This document shows positions 19,201 through 26,288 of a DNA stretch of 64,000 nt, in pieces. The stretch is from UBA2784 sp964494625 (lineage in GTDB: Bacteria; Pseudomonadota; Alphaproteobacteria; Micropepsales; Micropepsaceae): contig CAZBRT010000003.1 of assembly GCA_964494625.1 (NCBI GenBank), positions 434,001 to 498,000 of the forward strand, in the 5' to 3' direction. Positions within the stretch are counted from its first letter, which is position 1. Each line of letters begins with the position of its first letter. A program made the translations under genes and the position numbers. The notes under the pieces were generated by a model. That model was not told where the DNA came from. It did not search any database and saw only the letters and a program-made list of their open reading frames with translations.

Positions 19201-19737
19201 ACAGGTTTCCTTGTGATTGACCTTATCGTCGCACTTGCAAGCGACGAAGACGCCAAGAATTATGTAAACTTGGACACGAATATACTCATTGCGATGATTG
19301 AGCATCCGCAGAGCCAGCTTGCGATTAAAGCTGCGGCATTTCTTCAAGCGAATAACGCTGCACCAATGGTGTCGCCTAGGGCATTCGCAGAGTATACCTC
19401 TGACTTGGCGACTCACAAATTGGGTACGACTCCTATGGAGCGTGGCGCAAAATTGATGGGCTTTGTTGCTTTGCGAGGGGGAAAGTTCGGGCCTGAGCCG
19501 ACGTCAGCTTACGTAACGATGTACCGATACAATGGGATGAAGGCGAAGGATGCTGAAGTTGTCGCATCAGGCCGAGAGGGTGGAGCAATCACAACAATCA
19601 CGAACGACGAAGGTATGGCGAAAAGGAGCGGCGGAGATGCTACGCAATTGGACATGAGGTACAGGCACAAGGACTATTGCGAGCAATTAGGCCCGACTTG
19701 TCACGGTAGGACGCATCCGTTGCTCTCGAGTAATTGA
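13252..19737 (+). CDS. full-length RHS/YD-repeat polymorphic toxin with PIN-like C-terminal tip
   Basis: A 2161-aa exported RHS protein. Order: signal peptide (1-27); transglutaminase-like domain (about 60-215, with SHVWVR His185 and FDPSYK Asp200, but Asp where the catalytic Cys is expected in TPFDQAHLMVELLRAS); a lead-in domain near 724-790; YD repeats from about 1100 to 1850; RHS-associated core ending with DPVGYADNLNMYAYVGGD and DPSG (1954-1957). The last about 200 residues are a variable tip that looks like a PIN nuclease: NLDTNILI (Asp2008), Glu2047 in RAFAEYTSD, Asp2100 in AKDAEVVASG, and Asp2119 in TITNDEGM. The RHS shell is thought to hold a toxin released by self-cleavage near the core end. 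The tip is AT-richer than the body (26 G/C of 60 in 19261-19320). The ribosome site is AGAGGATCATCCG. No secretion machinery is visible. Confidence 0.9.
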   Translation: MQGSNFLRALLALIAVIIAAPLSLATAPSLPSVQVGSEATPVTPQAALTYYQGVGLESLVRASNPDPDIVELARALRNDPDLIYAFVRDEIAVTYLFGLQKGARGAAIDKAGTPFDQAHLMVELLRASNITASYEYGTITLAGQQFADWFGVSNASAAQKILASGGFPAVVTANGSAISSVVMSHVWVRATIAGTSYVFDPSYKPHSFTTGINLNTAMGFNGSTFVTQALSGASANSFTSIPKLRNANETNVWNNLGTYATNLLNHLRNTMPDARMEDVVGGQAIIRHGEAPVRQATLPYPAAVSATFANDIPNVLRTTIRLEQAFDVTLYADEIYGKVLMWYQFSGASAIKLDDTIIANYTPPQPEDPVGGMPVLPVTMKISINHPYAAQSGAYMDAVSLLPSPPDFLNVIVYGFGDTSPALGAHIAQRLGESSYRQQWNCVDQPVGPPICRAEYASANDTLAANAWTSFLSQYARMAEIYGRMSGTLHQHHHSIGVAGTLWLRRLDYTQSMAGSSLKLNIETGLSLESKTGDANARRAALSALVSGMNTLEGSVAEQATGSIYPSSVAAKLDWVSRMSLGSSGGTNVDWVYYANASNWAAVKSLLLADRNSEKLVLDQADAYIAAGYTLVIPRSSNLGPGPNQTETNKVLIGTDEAGHPLYRYEYAPSLERGGVIIAYKPDDGNIAYVTVRNDSTDKGGGGATPLELDPGKIFSPSENFLEQQFETRRDSYSIDLQTGTMSYTAPADLVVGNGEFPYSLSFQRSFRAGVGGGWSHNWESGLSISGNTMAAMGDLSPRAAAEMIAAFHTQLFLNPRAQAVDLDKLRRHMIAALVDMWWSQKAAANTVTMNLGPQEWSFTRLADGSYLPPSGDASTLTGSVTRTFQGTGANGTGVGNASGWVTPPNNLAPLDDTAGTVKMRPVSCLDIGALSQYRFTLTTKSRDVLTFDYYCNMEENEPFVNYNAYSGYRLTSYAAPYGVSVNLTYFNNLGLWKVTNSLGRTMELNESQEGALTTVSDMSDPQNPRVASIDGWFCDAATDHLPNPRQCQGTIKRVIDVMGNETRYEYVEPAATAETNVFDWAGGTRKQPLYLSSVFFPTDTHTPGLHFDYDHLGRVKSLTDGMGNVWQYLIANGRRGGVVDPMGAYGATRYDEDGLAVESIDAHGFRSRTEYDGQRRVFRSTDAEGAVSTQTYDARHNVIATSVAPKPGSPLAPITTSATYHATCNTPLTETDALGRVTTYAYDATTCRMNSMTGPAIGGVSPVTTYSYNARGQLTGISDPTGFSLIYTYHATNGNLISGAADPNGFNITTSFGYDVWGNVSSITDPRGNVHAASWDAMRRITQYTAPASTNVVTKWVYNDDGFIERIERATGDVTTPWAITAYAYWPTGRVLSMTDADGRVTRYEYDAANRLLSTIDPALRRSYSVYDLKGQLIEAIAGYMTPEQVIVATRAYTPNGKEAWVEDARGNRTTYAYDGFDRVGTTTFPDASYETLTYNAAGEILSRRMRGGAVIAYTFDALGRPSTETMPLGGIGGGGGNLVTTTTYDLAGRTLSTSDTSGHSLTYAYDTAGRVTSNGITMPGLSGARTIAYTYDAAGNRTRVTWPDAFYVDYAYDALSRMTSASENGTTTLATYAYDRLSRRTGLTYGNGATVAYGRSWAGDLLSLVHNWGSDPNSLGGGSGVTFTHAYAPDHRLASTSVSSTAFEWKPATGGATPLGSDIFNPANLLNQLTQVTLSGAAARTVTWDAAGNMVSDGAFTYTHDAENRLTSVARTTPSLNATYTYDPMGRRVRRNVNSISTFTLHDGDEEIAEYDATGALIRRFIPGPGTDEPIAIVVPGVGGGATERRYFHEDRIGNVIAMSGMASGGGAPILAEGPFTYDSYGRSPQPLGTSATSTPFRYTGRRLDAETGNYYYRARFYTPSLGQFLETDPVGYADNLNMYAYVGGDPVNSVDPSGQLLEPERELDLALRKLGLGTALKALGTGFLVIDLIVALASDEDAKNYVNLDTNILIAMIEHPQSQLAIKAAAFLQANNAAPMVSPRAFAEYTSDLATHKLGTTPMERGAKLMGFVALRGGKFGPEPTSAYVTMYRYNGMKAKDAEVVASGREGGAITTITNDEGMAKRSGGDATQLDMRYRHKDYCEQLGPTCHGRTHPLLSSN

Positions 19738-19749
19738 ATGGAGGGTGAG

Positions 19750-20079
19750 ATGGGCTTGTACAACATCATTACACTTCCGTGTGAGTGTCGAAGCTGCGGG
19801 CTGCAGACGACATTGCGAGTTCAATTCAAAGTTGGGTTTTTGTGGCTCTTGGAGTTTGAGTTGGGGCAGCCCTTGGAGTGGGTTTCGAAGTATCAGCAGG
19901 AAATCGAAGGAAGAGATAGAGAGGTGCCCGCCTGGACTGAGGCTTGCCCGGCGTGTGGTCATTCTGGTGACAGGGTGCTTTTGTCTATACAAGGAGGATG
20001 CATAGTAGGCGCCAGATATGATGACAGTGAGCACGCGCGTCTTGAAGCTATCGAAGCGGAGAGTTCCTATCCGCCGTAG
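19750..20079 (+). CDS. candidate immunity protein 1 (zinc-ribbon-like)
   Basis: Small cytosolic protein directly after the PIN-like tip, which is the usual immunity position. It has two Cys pairs, CECRSCG near the N-terminus and ACPACGHSGD near residue 70, suggesting one zinc site, and an acidic C-terminus (DDSEHARLEAIEAE). An ATG at 19738 abuts the RHS stop, but GGAGGG at 19740-19745 sits 4 bp before the ATG at 19750, so I start there (109 aa). I do not recognise the family. Neutralising the PIN tip is inferred from position. Confidence 0.65.
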   Translation: MGLYNIITLPCECRSCGLQTTLRVQFKVGFLWLLEFELGQPLEWVSKYQQEIEGRDREVPAWTEACPACGHSGDRVLLSIQGGCIVGARYDDSEHARLEAIEAESSYPP

Positions 20080-20088
20080 ACGCTAGAG

Positions 20089-21411
20089 TGGAATCCCGCA
20101 ACCGGTGGCGCCACGCCTCTGGGCACAGACATCTTCAACCCGGCGAATCTTTTGAACCAGCTGACGCAGGTGACGCTGGCCGGTGCCTCACCGCAGACCG
20201 TCACCTGGGATGCGGCGGGGAACATGATTTCCGACGGCGTGCTCGCTTACGTTCACGACGCCGAGAACCGCCTGATGAATGTGACGCGCACGACGCCGTC
20301 GCTCAATGCGAATTATACATACGATCCGCTGGGGCGACGCGTTCAGCGCAATGTGAACAGCATTTCGACGTTCACGCTGCATGACGGTGACGAGGAGATT
20401 GCGGAATATGACGCGACCGGCGCGCTGATCCGCCGCTTCATTCCCGGCCCCGGCACGGACGAGCCGATTGCCATCGTGGTGCCTGTGTCGGGCGGGGGCG
20501 CACCCGAACGCCGCTACTTCCACGAAGACCGCATCGGCAATGTGATCGCGATGTCGGGCCGCAATGCGGGCAACACTGCGCCGATCCTGGCCGAAGGACC
20601 GTTCACTTACGACGCTTACGGACGATCCCCGCAGCCTCTGGGCACGACCGCCACCTCAACACCCTTCCGCTACACCGGCCGCAGGCTCGATGCCGAAACC
20701 GGCAACTATTACTACCGCGCCCGGTTCTACACCCCCACGCTCGGCCAGTTCATCGAGACGGATCCCGTTGGTTACGCTGACTCCATGAACCTCTACGCCT
20801 ATGTCGGTGGCGATCCGGTGAACGCAGTGGATCCGAGTGGAAAGTTCGGTATCAAGGGAGAGCTTGAAATTGAGGTCGTCGTCTTTGGATACACAATAGG
20901 CGGCTCAGTCGCAGTGGCCGCCTCCTACACAGACGAGAACGGATTTGATCTGGGATTTGGCGGATCAGTGTCGGGACCGCTACCTGAAAGCGAGTACAAC
21001 GAGAACAGCGACTGGTTTGTGGATGGAATGGGAGCGAGTGCTGGCGGAAAGGCTGGGATTTTCTTCGGAGACGTATCAGACCTAAATGGCGTGAGTGCTG
21101 AAATATCGGTTGATGGGTTGGTGCAAAAGGCGACGGGCGGTCTTGGCTTACCTACTTCATTCGCCGATGTTGGAACTGCACTACTCAAGGGAGCATTGGG
21201 CGCAGAAGTTAGCTTTCCGGCTGGTGCAAAAGTTGAGGAAGGCGAGACAGATGGGCTCAGTATCAGCATTGGAAGGTCATTTGGGTTGGGTGCTAAGGCC
21301 TCGGCAAGCGTTACAGTCATGTGCACAGTGAATACAGGATGTGGCGGTGGCAAAGACGAACCGCCTAGTTCCGGAGGCGGCGGAGGTGGTGGAGGTGGCC
21401 GCGGCCGGTGA
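20089..21411 (+). CDS. orphan RHS core with glycine-rich tip (cassette 2)
   Basis: A headless RHS cassette: DNA from about 20089 is nearly the same as 18361-19128 of the full-length gene (EWNPATGGATPLGTDIFNP onward), through the core ending GGDPVNAVDPSG, then switches to an unrelated tip (20842-21408, about 189 aa). The frame has no normal start; the first usable codon is a TTG at 20152, so it is probably silent unless recombined. The tip has repeated amphipathic Gly/Ala/Ser strands (YTIGGSVAVAASY, GLGAKASASVTV) and ends in a poly-Gly run. No catalytic motif is visible; membrane action is possible. Confidence 0.8.
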   Translation, partial: WNPATGGATPLGTDIFNPANLLNQLTQVTLAGASPQTVTWDAAGNMISDGVLAYVHDAENRLMNVTRTTPSLNANYTYDPLGRRVQRNVNSISTFTLHDGDEEIAEYDATGALIRRFIPGPGTDEPIAIVVPVSGGGAPERRYFHEDRIGNVIAMSGRNAGNTAPILAEGPFTYDAYGRSPQPLGTTATSTPFRYTGRRLDAETGNYYYRARFYTPTLGQFIETDPVGYADSMNLYAYVGGDPVNAVDPSGKFGIKGELEIEVVVFGYTIGGSVAVAASYTDENGFDLGFGGSVSGPLPESEYNENSDWFVDGMGASAGGKAGIFFGDVSDLNGVSAEISVDGLVQKATGGLGLPTSFADVGTALLKGALGAEVSFPAGAKVEEGETDGLSISIGRSFGLGAKASASVTVMCTVNTGCGGGKDEPPSSGGGGGGGGGRGR

Positions 21412-21507
21412 GGAGACTTCGCGGCAGGTTGGGTGTGCCGTCAAAAGTTCGAAGAATGTTTCAGCGCTTCCTTTATCGACTCGGTCATTCACGAAAGGAG
21501 AAAATGG

Positions 21508-22002
21508 ATGAGAGCGGCCGCCAGTTACTTGTATTTTCATGCGCTTTTTCTTCTAGGCTTTGTTCGAAGTCGAAATGCAATTCGCCAGGACAGATCAGCA
21601 TGTAATGTGCTTGGCACAAGGCTAGTCAAAATTGGCTTGGTGGACGTTCTCGTTCTGGTTCCTTCGGACGGTGGAACTGAGCTCGATGAAGTTGTCGTCT
21701 GCCGCAAAAGACGCCACTATTGGTCGCACCGTTCTGCCTTAGATTTCATGGCATATGTGTATGTAGCGATGCTACTTGGAGCTCTTATCGTTGTTGTGGG
21801 ATTTGCTCTCTTGTCGCTTCGAACGTTATTGCGAGGGACCGCGCCTTCAACTGATGTCCTAGTTGTGATTGCGCTGAGCATAGGCTTTTTGTTACTTAGT
21901 CGAGCAATCTCAAGCGTTCGATTTCTTGTATCAAATGTCCGCTTCCGTAAGCATGGATACTCCGTTGCGTTGCGTGGTGAGTATTTGGAGGAGGTCGGCT
22001 AG
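21508..22002 (+). CDS. candidate immunity protein 2, two-helix membrane protein
   Basis: A 164-aa protein directly after cassette 2. The start ATG at 21508 has AAAGGAG 7 bp upstream; the frame is open further back, but nothing there looks like a start. Two membrane helices are clear: YVYVAMLLGALIVVVGFALL and DVLVVIALSIGFLLL. The N-terminal half is soluble, with a CRKRRHYW basic patch. I do not recognise the family. A membrane immunity protein would fit a toxin acting on the inner membrane, which is an inference about the cassette 2 tip. Confidence 0.6.
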   Translation: MRAAASYLYFHALFLLGFVRSRNAIRQDRSACNVLGTRLVKIGLVDVLVLVPSDGGTELDEVVVCRKRRHYWSHRSALDFMAYVYVAMLLGALIVVVGFALLSLRTLLRGTAPSTDVLVVIALSIGFLLLSRAISSVRFLVSNVRFRKHGYSVALRGEYLEEVG

Positions 22003-23601
22003 GTGCTGTTTATAGAGGGCACCAATCTTAAGCACGTCTTTTGTTTTCAGTTTCGCCGCACGGGCCTCACTTACGGCAATGGGGCGACGGTCGCCTATGG
22101 CCGCTCCTGGGCGGGGGATCTCCTCTCGCTCGTGCATGCGTGGGGTTCTGCCCCGAACAATCTGGGTGGCGGAAGTGGCGTGACGTTCACGCATGGCTAC
22201 GCGCCGGATCATCGCCTGGCGTCCACCAGCGTCTCATCCACGGCCTTTGAGTGGAAACCCGCCACCGGTGGTGCCACGCCTTTGGGCACAGACATCTTCA
22301 ACCCTGCGAACCTCTTGAACCAGCTCACACAGGTGACGCTCTCGGGCACTGCTGCGCGCAGCGTCACCTGGGACGCCGCCGGAAACATGACAACCGACAG
22401 CGTGCTCACTTACGTTCACGACGCCGAAAACCGCCTCACGAACGTCACGCGCACGACGCCGTCGCTCAATGCGACGTACACGTACGATCCGATGGGTCGG
22501 CGCGTGCAGCGCAATGTGAATGGCACATCCATTTTCACGCTGCATGATGGTGACGAGGAGATTGCGGAATATGACGCCACCGGCGCGCTGATCCGCCGCT
22601 TCATTCCCGGCCCCGGCACGGATGAACCGATTGCCATCGTTGTGCCGGGTGTTGGTGGTGGGGCCATTGAACGCCGCTTCTTCCATGAAGACCGCATCGG
22701 CAATGTGATCGCGATGTCGGGTCGCAATGCGGGCAACACCGCGCCGATTCTGGCCGAAGGACCGTTCACTTACGACGCTTACGGACGATCCCCGCAACCT
22801 TTGGGCACGTCCGCCACCTCAACACCGTTCCGCTACACAGGCCGCAGGCTCGATGCCGAAACCGGCAACTATTACTACCGCGCCCGGTTCTACACGCCCA
22901 CGCTCGGCCAGTTCATCGAAACCGATCCGGTGGGCTATGCGGACTCCATGAACCTCTACGCCTATGTCGGCGGCGATCCGGTCAATGCCGTGGATCCGAG
23001 TGGGCGCGACGCTGTACCATCGTTTATCCCGACTTGGATGTGCGGAGGGGACGGGGCTTGCCGACAGCAGATGATTGACGACTCCGTTGCGATCAAGCAG
23101 TACGAAGCAGTAGGTGCCGCCATTGCCCTGGCAATCGTTGCAATTCCAGTTGTCATTAATGCAGTAATCTTGAGTCCTACTGTGATGACCAGAGCTACCA
23201 CCGCTATCGGTGACATGTTGCTCGGCGAAGCGCTCGGTGGAGCGTCGATTGGAACAGCCGCACTTGGGGCTGGCGCGAAGGGCCTTGCCTCCACGTTGAA
23301 CCGTGCGAAGCAGGGCAAACACATTCCTGGCCACAACAATTACCTGCCGGGACGTAGCATATTGACTCACTCCGATCCGCAAGGCCTGTTGACCAGTAAG
23401 GCGGGGACCGGAAAAGTAGTGAATGGAATTCCTGCTGGCCAAGCCGGCTCGAAGGAAGTTGTCGACTTCGGCGTAAACATTGGGACTCACATAAGTGGAA
23501 CGACTGGGAAGGCAACGCCTACAAGCGTCGGCACAATCCACTACTCGAAGAAGGACGCGCATATTGTGCCAGCCCATCCTAGCTCCCCTGCGAGGAACTG
23601 A
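22003..23601 (+). CDS. orphan RHS core with Ntox50-like tip (cassette 3)
   Basis: RHS homology begins near 22053 (RRTGLTYGNGATVAYGRSW), longer than in the other orphans, and runs through the core to VDPSG near 23003. The first about 17 codons from a GTG at 22003 are not RHS-like, so there is no native head. The tip starts with a hydrophobic linker (IALAIVAIPVVINAVIL, then GEALGGASIGTAALGAGAKG) and ends with a block I recognise as the bacterial toxin 50 type: KQGKHIPGHNNYLPGRS, TGKVVNGIPAG, then TIHYSKKDAHIVPAHP. That family is predicted to be an RNase. Expression would need recombination with the full-length gene or readthrough from upstream. Confidence 0.82.
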   Translation: MLFIEGTNLKHVFCFQFRRTGLTYGNGATVAYGRSWAGDLLSLVHAWGSAPNNLGGGSGVTFTHGYAPDHRLASTSVSSTAFEWKPATGGATPLGTDIFNPANLLNQLTQVTLSGTAARSVTWDAAGNMTTDSVLTYVHDAENRLTNVTRTTPSLNATYTYDPMGRRVQRNVNGTSIFTLHDGDEEIAEYDATGALIRRFIPGPGTDEPIAIVVPGVGGGAIERRFFHEDRIGNVIAMSGRNAGNTAPILAEGPFTYDAYGRSPQPLGTSATSTPFRYTGRRLDAETGNYYYRARFYTPTLGQFIETDPVGYADSMNLYAYVGGDPVNAVDPSGRDAVPSFIPTWMCGGDGACRQQMIDDSVAIKQYEAVGAAIALAIVAIPVVINAVILSPTVMTRATTAIGDMLLGEALGGASIGTAALGAGAKGLASTLNRAKQGKHIPGHNNYLPGRSILTHSDPQGLLTSKAGTGKVVNGIPAGQAGSKEVVDFGVNIGTHISGTTGKATPTSVGTIHYSKKDAHIVPAHPSSPARN

Positions 23602-23604
23602 GTG

Positions 23605-23901
23605 ATGACTCATGATAGTGTTGACATTCGTCTTTCGACACTTAGGGCTTTTCTTGGGAGGATTTTTCCGCGAATGAGGCTCGTGAAGGTCAAGGTTCAG
23701 CGCGGCACAATCATACTTACGGTGTGCGTCGATGAGAGCCTGAGTGAAGAGGAGCGCGAGCTTCTAGCAGAGGCAGGCACTGAGATCGTCTCTGACTTTC
23801 CGTCTCTGATGATCGAAGAGCGCGTCGTGGTTTCGTCAGAGAAAATTGATGCCGAGGACATTTTTGACGAAGGGTGGGTGTTTCGGCGATTTGAGCCGTG
23901 A
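23605..23901 (+). CDS. candidate immunity protein 3
   Basis: A 98-aa acidic protein beginning 3 bp after the cassette 3 stop (a GTG at 23602 directly precedes the ATG at 23605). It is rich in Glu/Asp (SLSEEERELLAEAGTE) with beta strands on either side (RLVKVKVQRGTIILTVCVDE, EERVVVSSEKI). The acidity suits binding of a basic nuclease tip. I do not recognise the family; pairing with the Ntox50-like tip is positional. Confidence 0.62.
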   Translation: MTHDSVDIRLSTLRAFLGRIFPRMRLVKVKVQRGTIILTVCVDESLSEEERELLAEAGTEIVSDFPSLMIEERVVVSSEKIDAEDIFDEGWVFRRFEP

Positions 23902-23929
23902 CTAATGTGGCACGCCTCTTTGGCCATCA

Positions 23930-25187
23930 TCGATCCGCGCGGGAGTGTTCATGCGGCGAGTTGGGACGCGGCGGGGAACATGACCAGCGATGGCCGTTCA
24001 CCTACACGCACGACGCCGAGAACCGCCTCACGAACGTTACGCGCCCGACGCCGTCCCTCAATGCGACGTACACATACGATCCGATGGGTCGGCGGGTTCA
24101 GCGCAATGTGAATGCCACGTCGACCTTCACGCTGCATGACGGTGACGAGGAGATTGCGGAGTATGACGCGACCGGTGCGCTGATCCGCCGCTTCATTCCC
24201 GGCCCGGGCACGGATGAGCCCATCGCCATTGTCGTTCCCGCGAGCGGGGGAGGCACCCCCGAACGCCGCTTCTTCCACGAAGACCGCATCGGCAATGTAA
24301 TCGCGATGTCGGGTCAGGCATCCGGCGGCTCTGCGCCCACGCTGGCCGAAGGACCGTTCACGTATGACGCCTACGGACGATCCCCGCAGCCGCTGGGCAC
24401 GTCCGCCACCTCAACACCCTTCCGCTACACGGGCTGCCGCCTCGACACTGAGACCGGCAACTATTACTACCGCGCCCGGTTCTACACCGCCACGCTTGGC
24501 CAGTTCCTCGAAACCGATCCGGTGGGCTATGCGGACAATCTGAACATGTATGCTTACGTCGGCGGAGATCCGGTCAATGCCGTGGATCCAAGTGGGAGGT
24601 CCCTTGCTTGGTTAGAAATCAATGATGGAATGATGATGAGCGCAGAAAACGCTCAAGAGGGATCCGAGCGGATACAAGCCTTCAGCATTGGAATGCTTCT
24701 GGGTGCTGTAGCTACTGCTGGTCCGACCGTTGTTGGGTATATGCTCGCGAACAATCCTGCAGCCCTTTCCGAGATTGGTATAGCGGTCGCCGACATGCTT
24801 GCAGGCGATGCTCTCGGTGGAGCGTCGATTAGCGCTGCTGCCATCGGCGCAGGAAAAGTAGTGAGCAATGTCGCCGATGCAATCGACTTTACAAAGCCGG
24901 GGAGGTTCGCGAATTTCTCGGTTCCAGCAAGGGGCCCGAGCACTTATCTCGGGAAGTCTGAGGCACGTCAATTTGATATGCTCGGCACAGTCTGTCACAC
25001 TTGTGGTACTACGGTTGCAGGTACAAAGTCCGGAAAAATGACGAGAGATCATCTGCCGCCAAACGCCTTGAATGAGGGCGGCGGTCCCCAGCGATTGTAT
25101 CCGCAATGCGTTTCATGTATGGCGCGGCAAGGTTCGCAAGTGAAGAAGATTGCTGCGGAAAAGAGGAAGAGCGAAAGCGGGAAGTAA
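23930..25187 (+). CDS. orphan RHS core with HNH-like nuclease tip (cassette 4)
   Basis: A headless RHS cassette. The left end joins two different RHS repeats (IDPRGSVHAASWD and WDAAGNMTSDG) and then loses one base near 23996, so the upstream RHS sequence is out of frame with the core. The core reads on from FTYTHDAENRL to AVDPSG near 24598. The tip has a hydrophobic linker like that of cassette 3 (GDALGGASISAAAIGAGK), then CHTC near residue 366, TRDHLPPNAL with the candidate catalytic His at about 385 (numbering from an upstream GTG at 23898), and YPQCVSCMARQG. Two Cys pairs around a DH motif suggest an HNH/His-Me-finger DNase. It is probably silent unless recombined. Confidence 0.78.
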
Positions 25188-25188
25188 T

Positions 25189-25569
25189 ATGTTTATCATC
25201 AGAAAGAGGATTCCCTTTGGGCAGATTTGGGTTTCAGATACGAAGGGAGATGCAACTGACATTGAGTATCTAAGTCGGGAGGTTGCGTTTGGGGGCGACG
25301 CCAGAGGTCTTCGTATTGGTTGCGTGAACCCGGATGATGGGGAAACCAATGTAACCATTGCCGATGAGAATGAAGAATGCCCCACACGAGAGCAAGACTT
25401 TGTTTGTGAAATCGACACGCCTAGCCGAAAGATCGAAATCGCGGACTCAGAGGAGAATTTCATTCTTGTTCTCGGTGTGGGTGCGCTTAAGTTGCGGATC
25501 TCGATATGGATGGATCACCCAATAGAGCCTGACAACATTTTCCTCCGGATAGAGGCAGCTACTCCGTAA
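25189..25569 (+). CDS. candidate immunity protein 4
   Basis: A 126-aa acidic beta-rich protein whose ATG begins 1 bp after the cassette 4 stop. The frame opens upstream inside the toxin, but MFIIRKRIPFGQIWV is the natural start. It contains many Asp/Glu (NPDDGETNVTIADENEE, EIADSEENF) and hydrophobic strands at the C-terminus (FILVLGVGALKLRISIW). I know no family for it. The immunity role is inferred from position and charge. Confidence 0.62.
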   Translation: MFIIRKRIPFGQIWVSDTKGDATDIEYLSREVAFGGDARGLRIGCVNPDDGETNVTIADENEECPTREQDFVCEIDTPSRKIEIADSEENFILVLGVGALKLRISIWMDHPIEPDNIFLRIEAATP

Positions 25570-25587
25570 ATTGTGGAGGTGCGTGCT

Positions 25588-26125
25588 CAGGGCGTGTAAA
25601 GTCGCTGACGGACGGCATGGGCAATGTGTGGCAGTACCTTATGCCGCTGGCCGTCGTGGCGGGGTTGTTGATCCCATGGGCGCCTATGGTGCGACGCGCT
25701 ATGACGAAGACGGGCTGGCGGTGGAAAGCATCGACGCCCACGGCTTGCGCTCGCGCACCGAATATGACGGCCAGCGCCGCGCGTTCCGCTCGACCGACGC
25801 AGAAGGCGCCGTCTCGACGCAAACCTATGACGCACGCCACAATGTGATCGCAACCAGCGTGGCGCCCAAGCCGGGTTCGCCGCTGGCGGCGATCTCCACT
25901 TCGGCGACGTATCACGCAACCTGCAACACGCCGTTGACCGAGACCGATGCGCTGGGCCGGGTGACGAGTTACGCCTACGACGCCACGACCTGCCGCATGA
26001 ATTCGATGACGGGGCCTGCCATTGGCGGCGTCTCTCCCGTTACGACCTTCAGCTATAATGCGCGCGGGCAGTTGACGGGGATCAGCGACCCGACCGGGTT
26101 CTCGCGGAGCAAGACATATGAGTAG
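25588..26125 (+). pseudogene. coreless internal RHS fragment
   Basis: From about 25588 to 26105 the DNA matches 16590-17105 of the full-length RHS gene (GRVKSLTDGMGN, then ESIDAHGLRSRTEYDGQRR, then GISDPTGFS), with a one-base loss near 25645 that changes frame. It ends in SRSKTYE and a stop, without a core or toxin tip. It is a broken remnant of a longer RHS copy and marks the right end of the array. Confidence 0.8.
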
Positions 26126-26288
26126 ACGCAAGGGTTCACCGTCGCGTCTTTCCTGAGGCCTGCCCCGAATGTGGCGGGAAGCCTCGCGGCATTTGACCTT
26201 TGTCAATGCATATGGCCATGGTCGGCGAAGAGTTGCCTGCGGCGCATTGGCAAGACGCAATCGCCGCGCACGGCAGCGGGAGCAGCTC

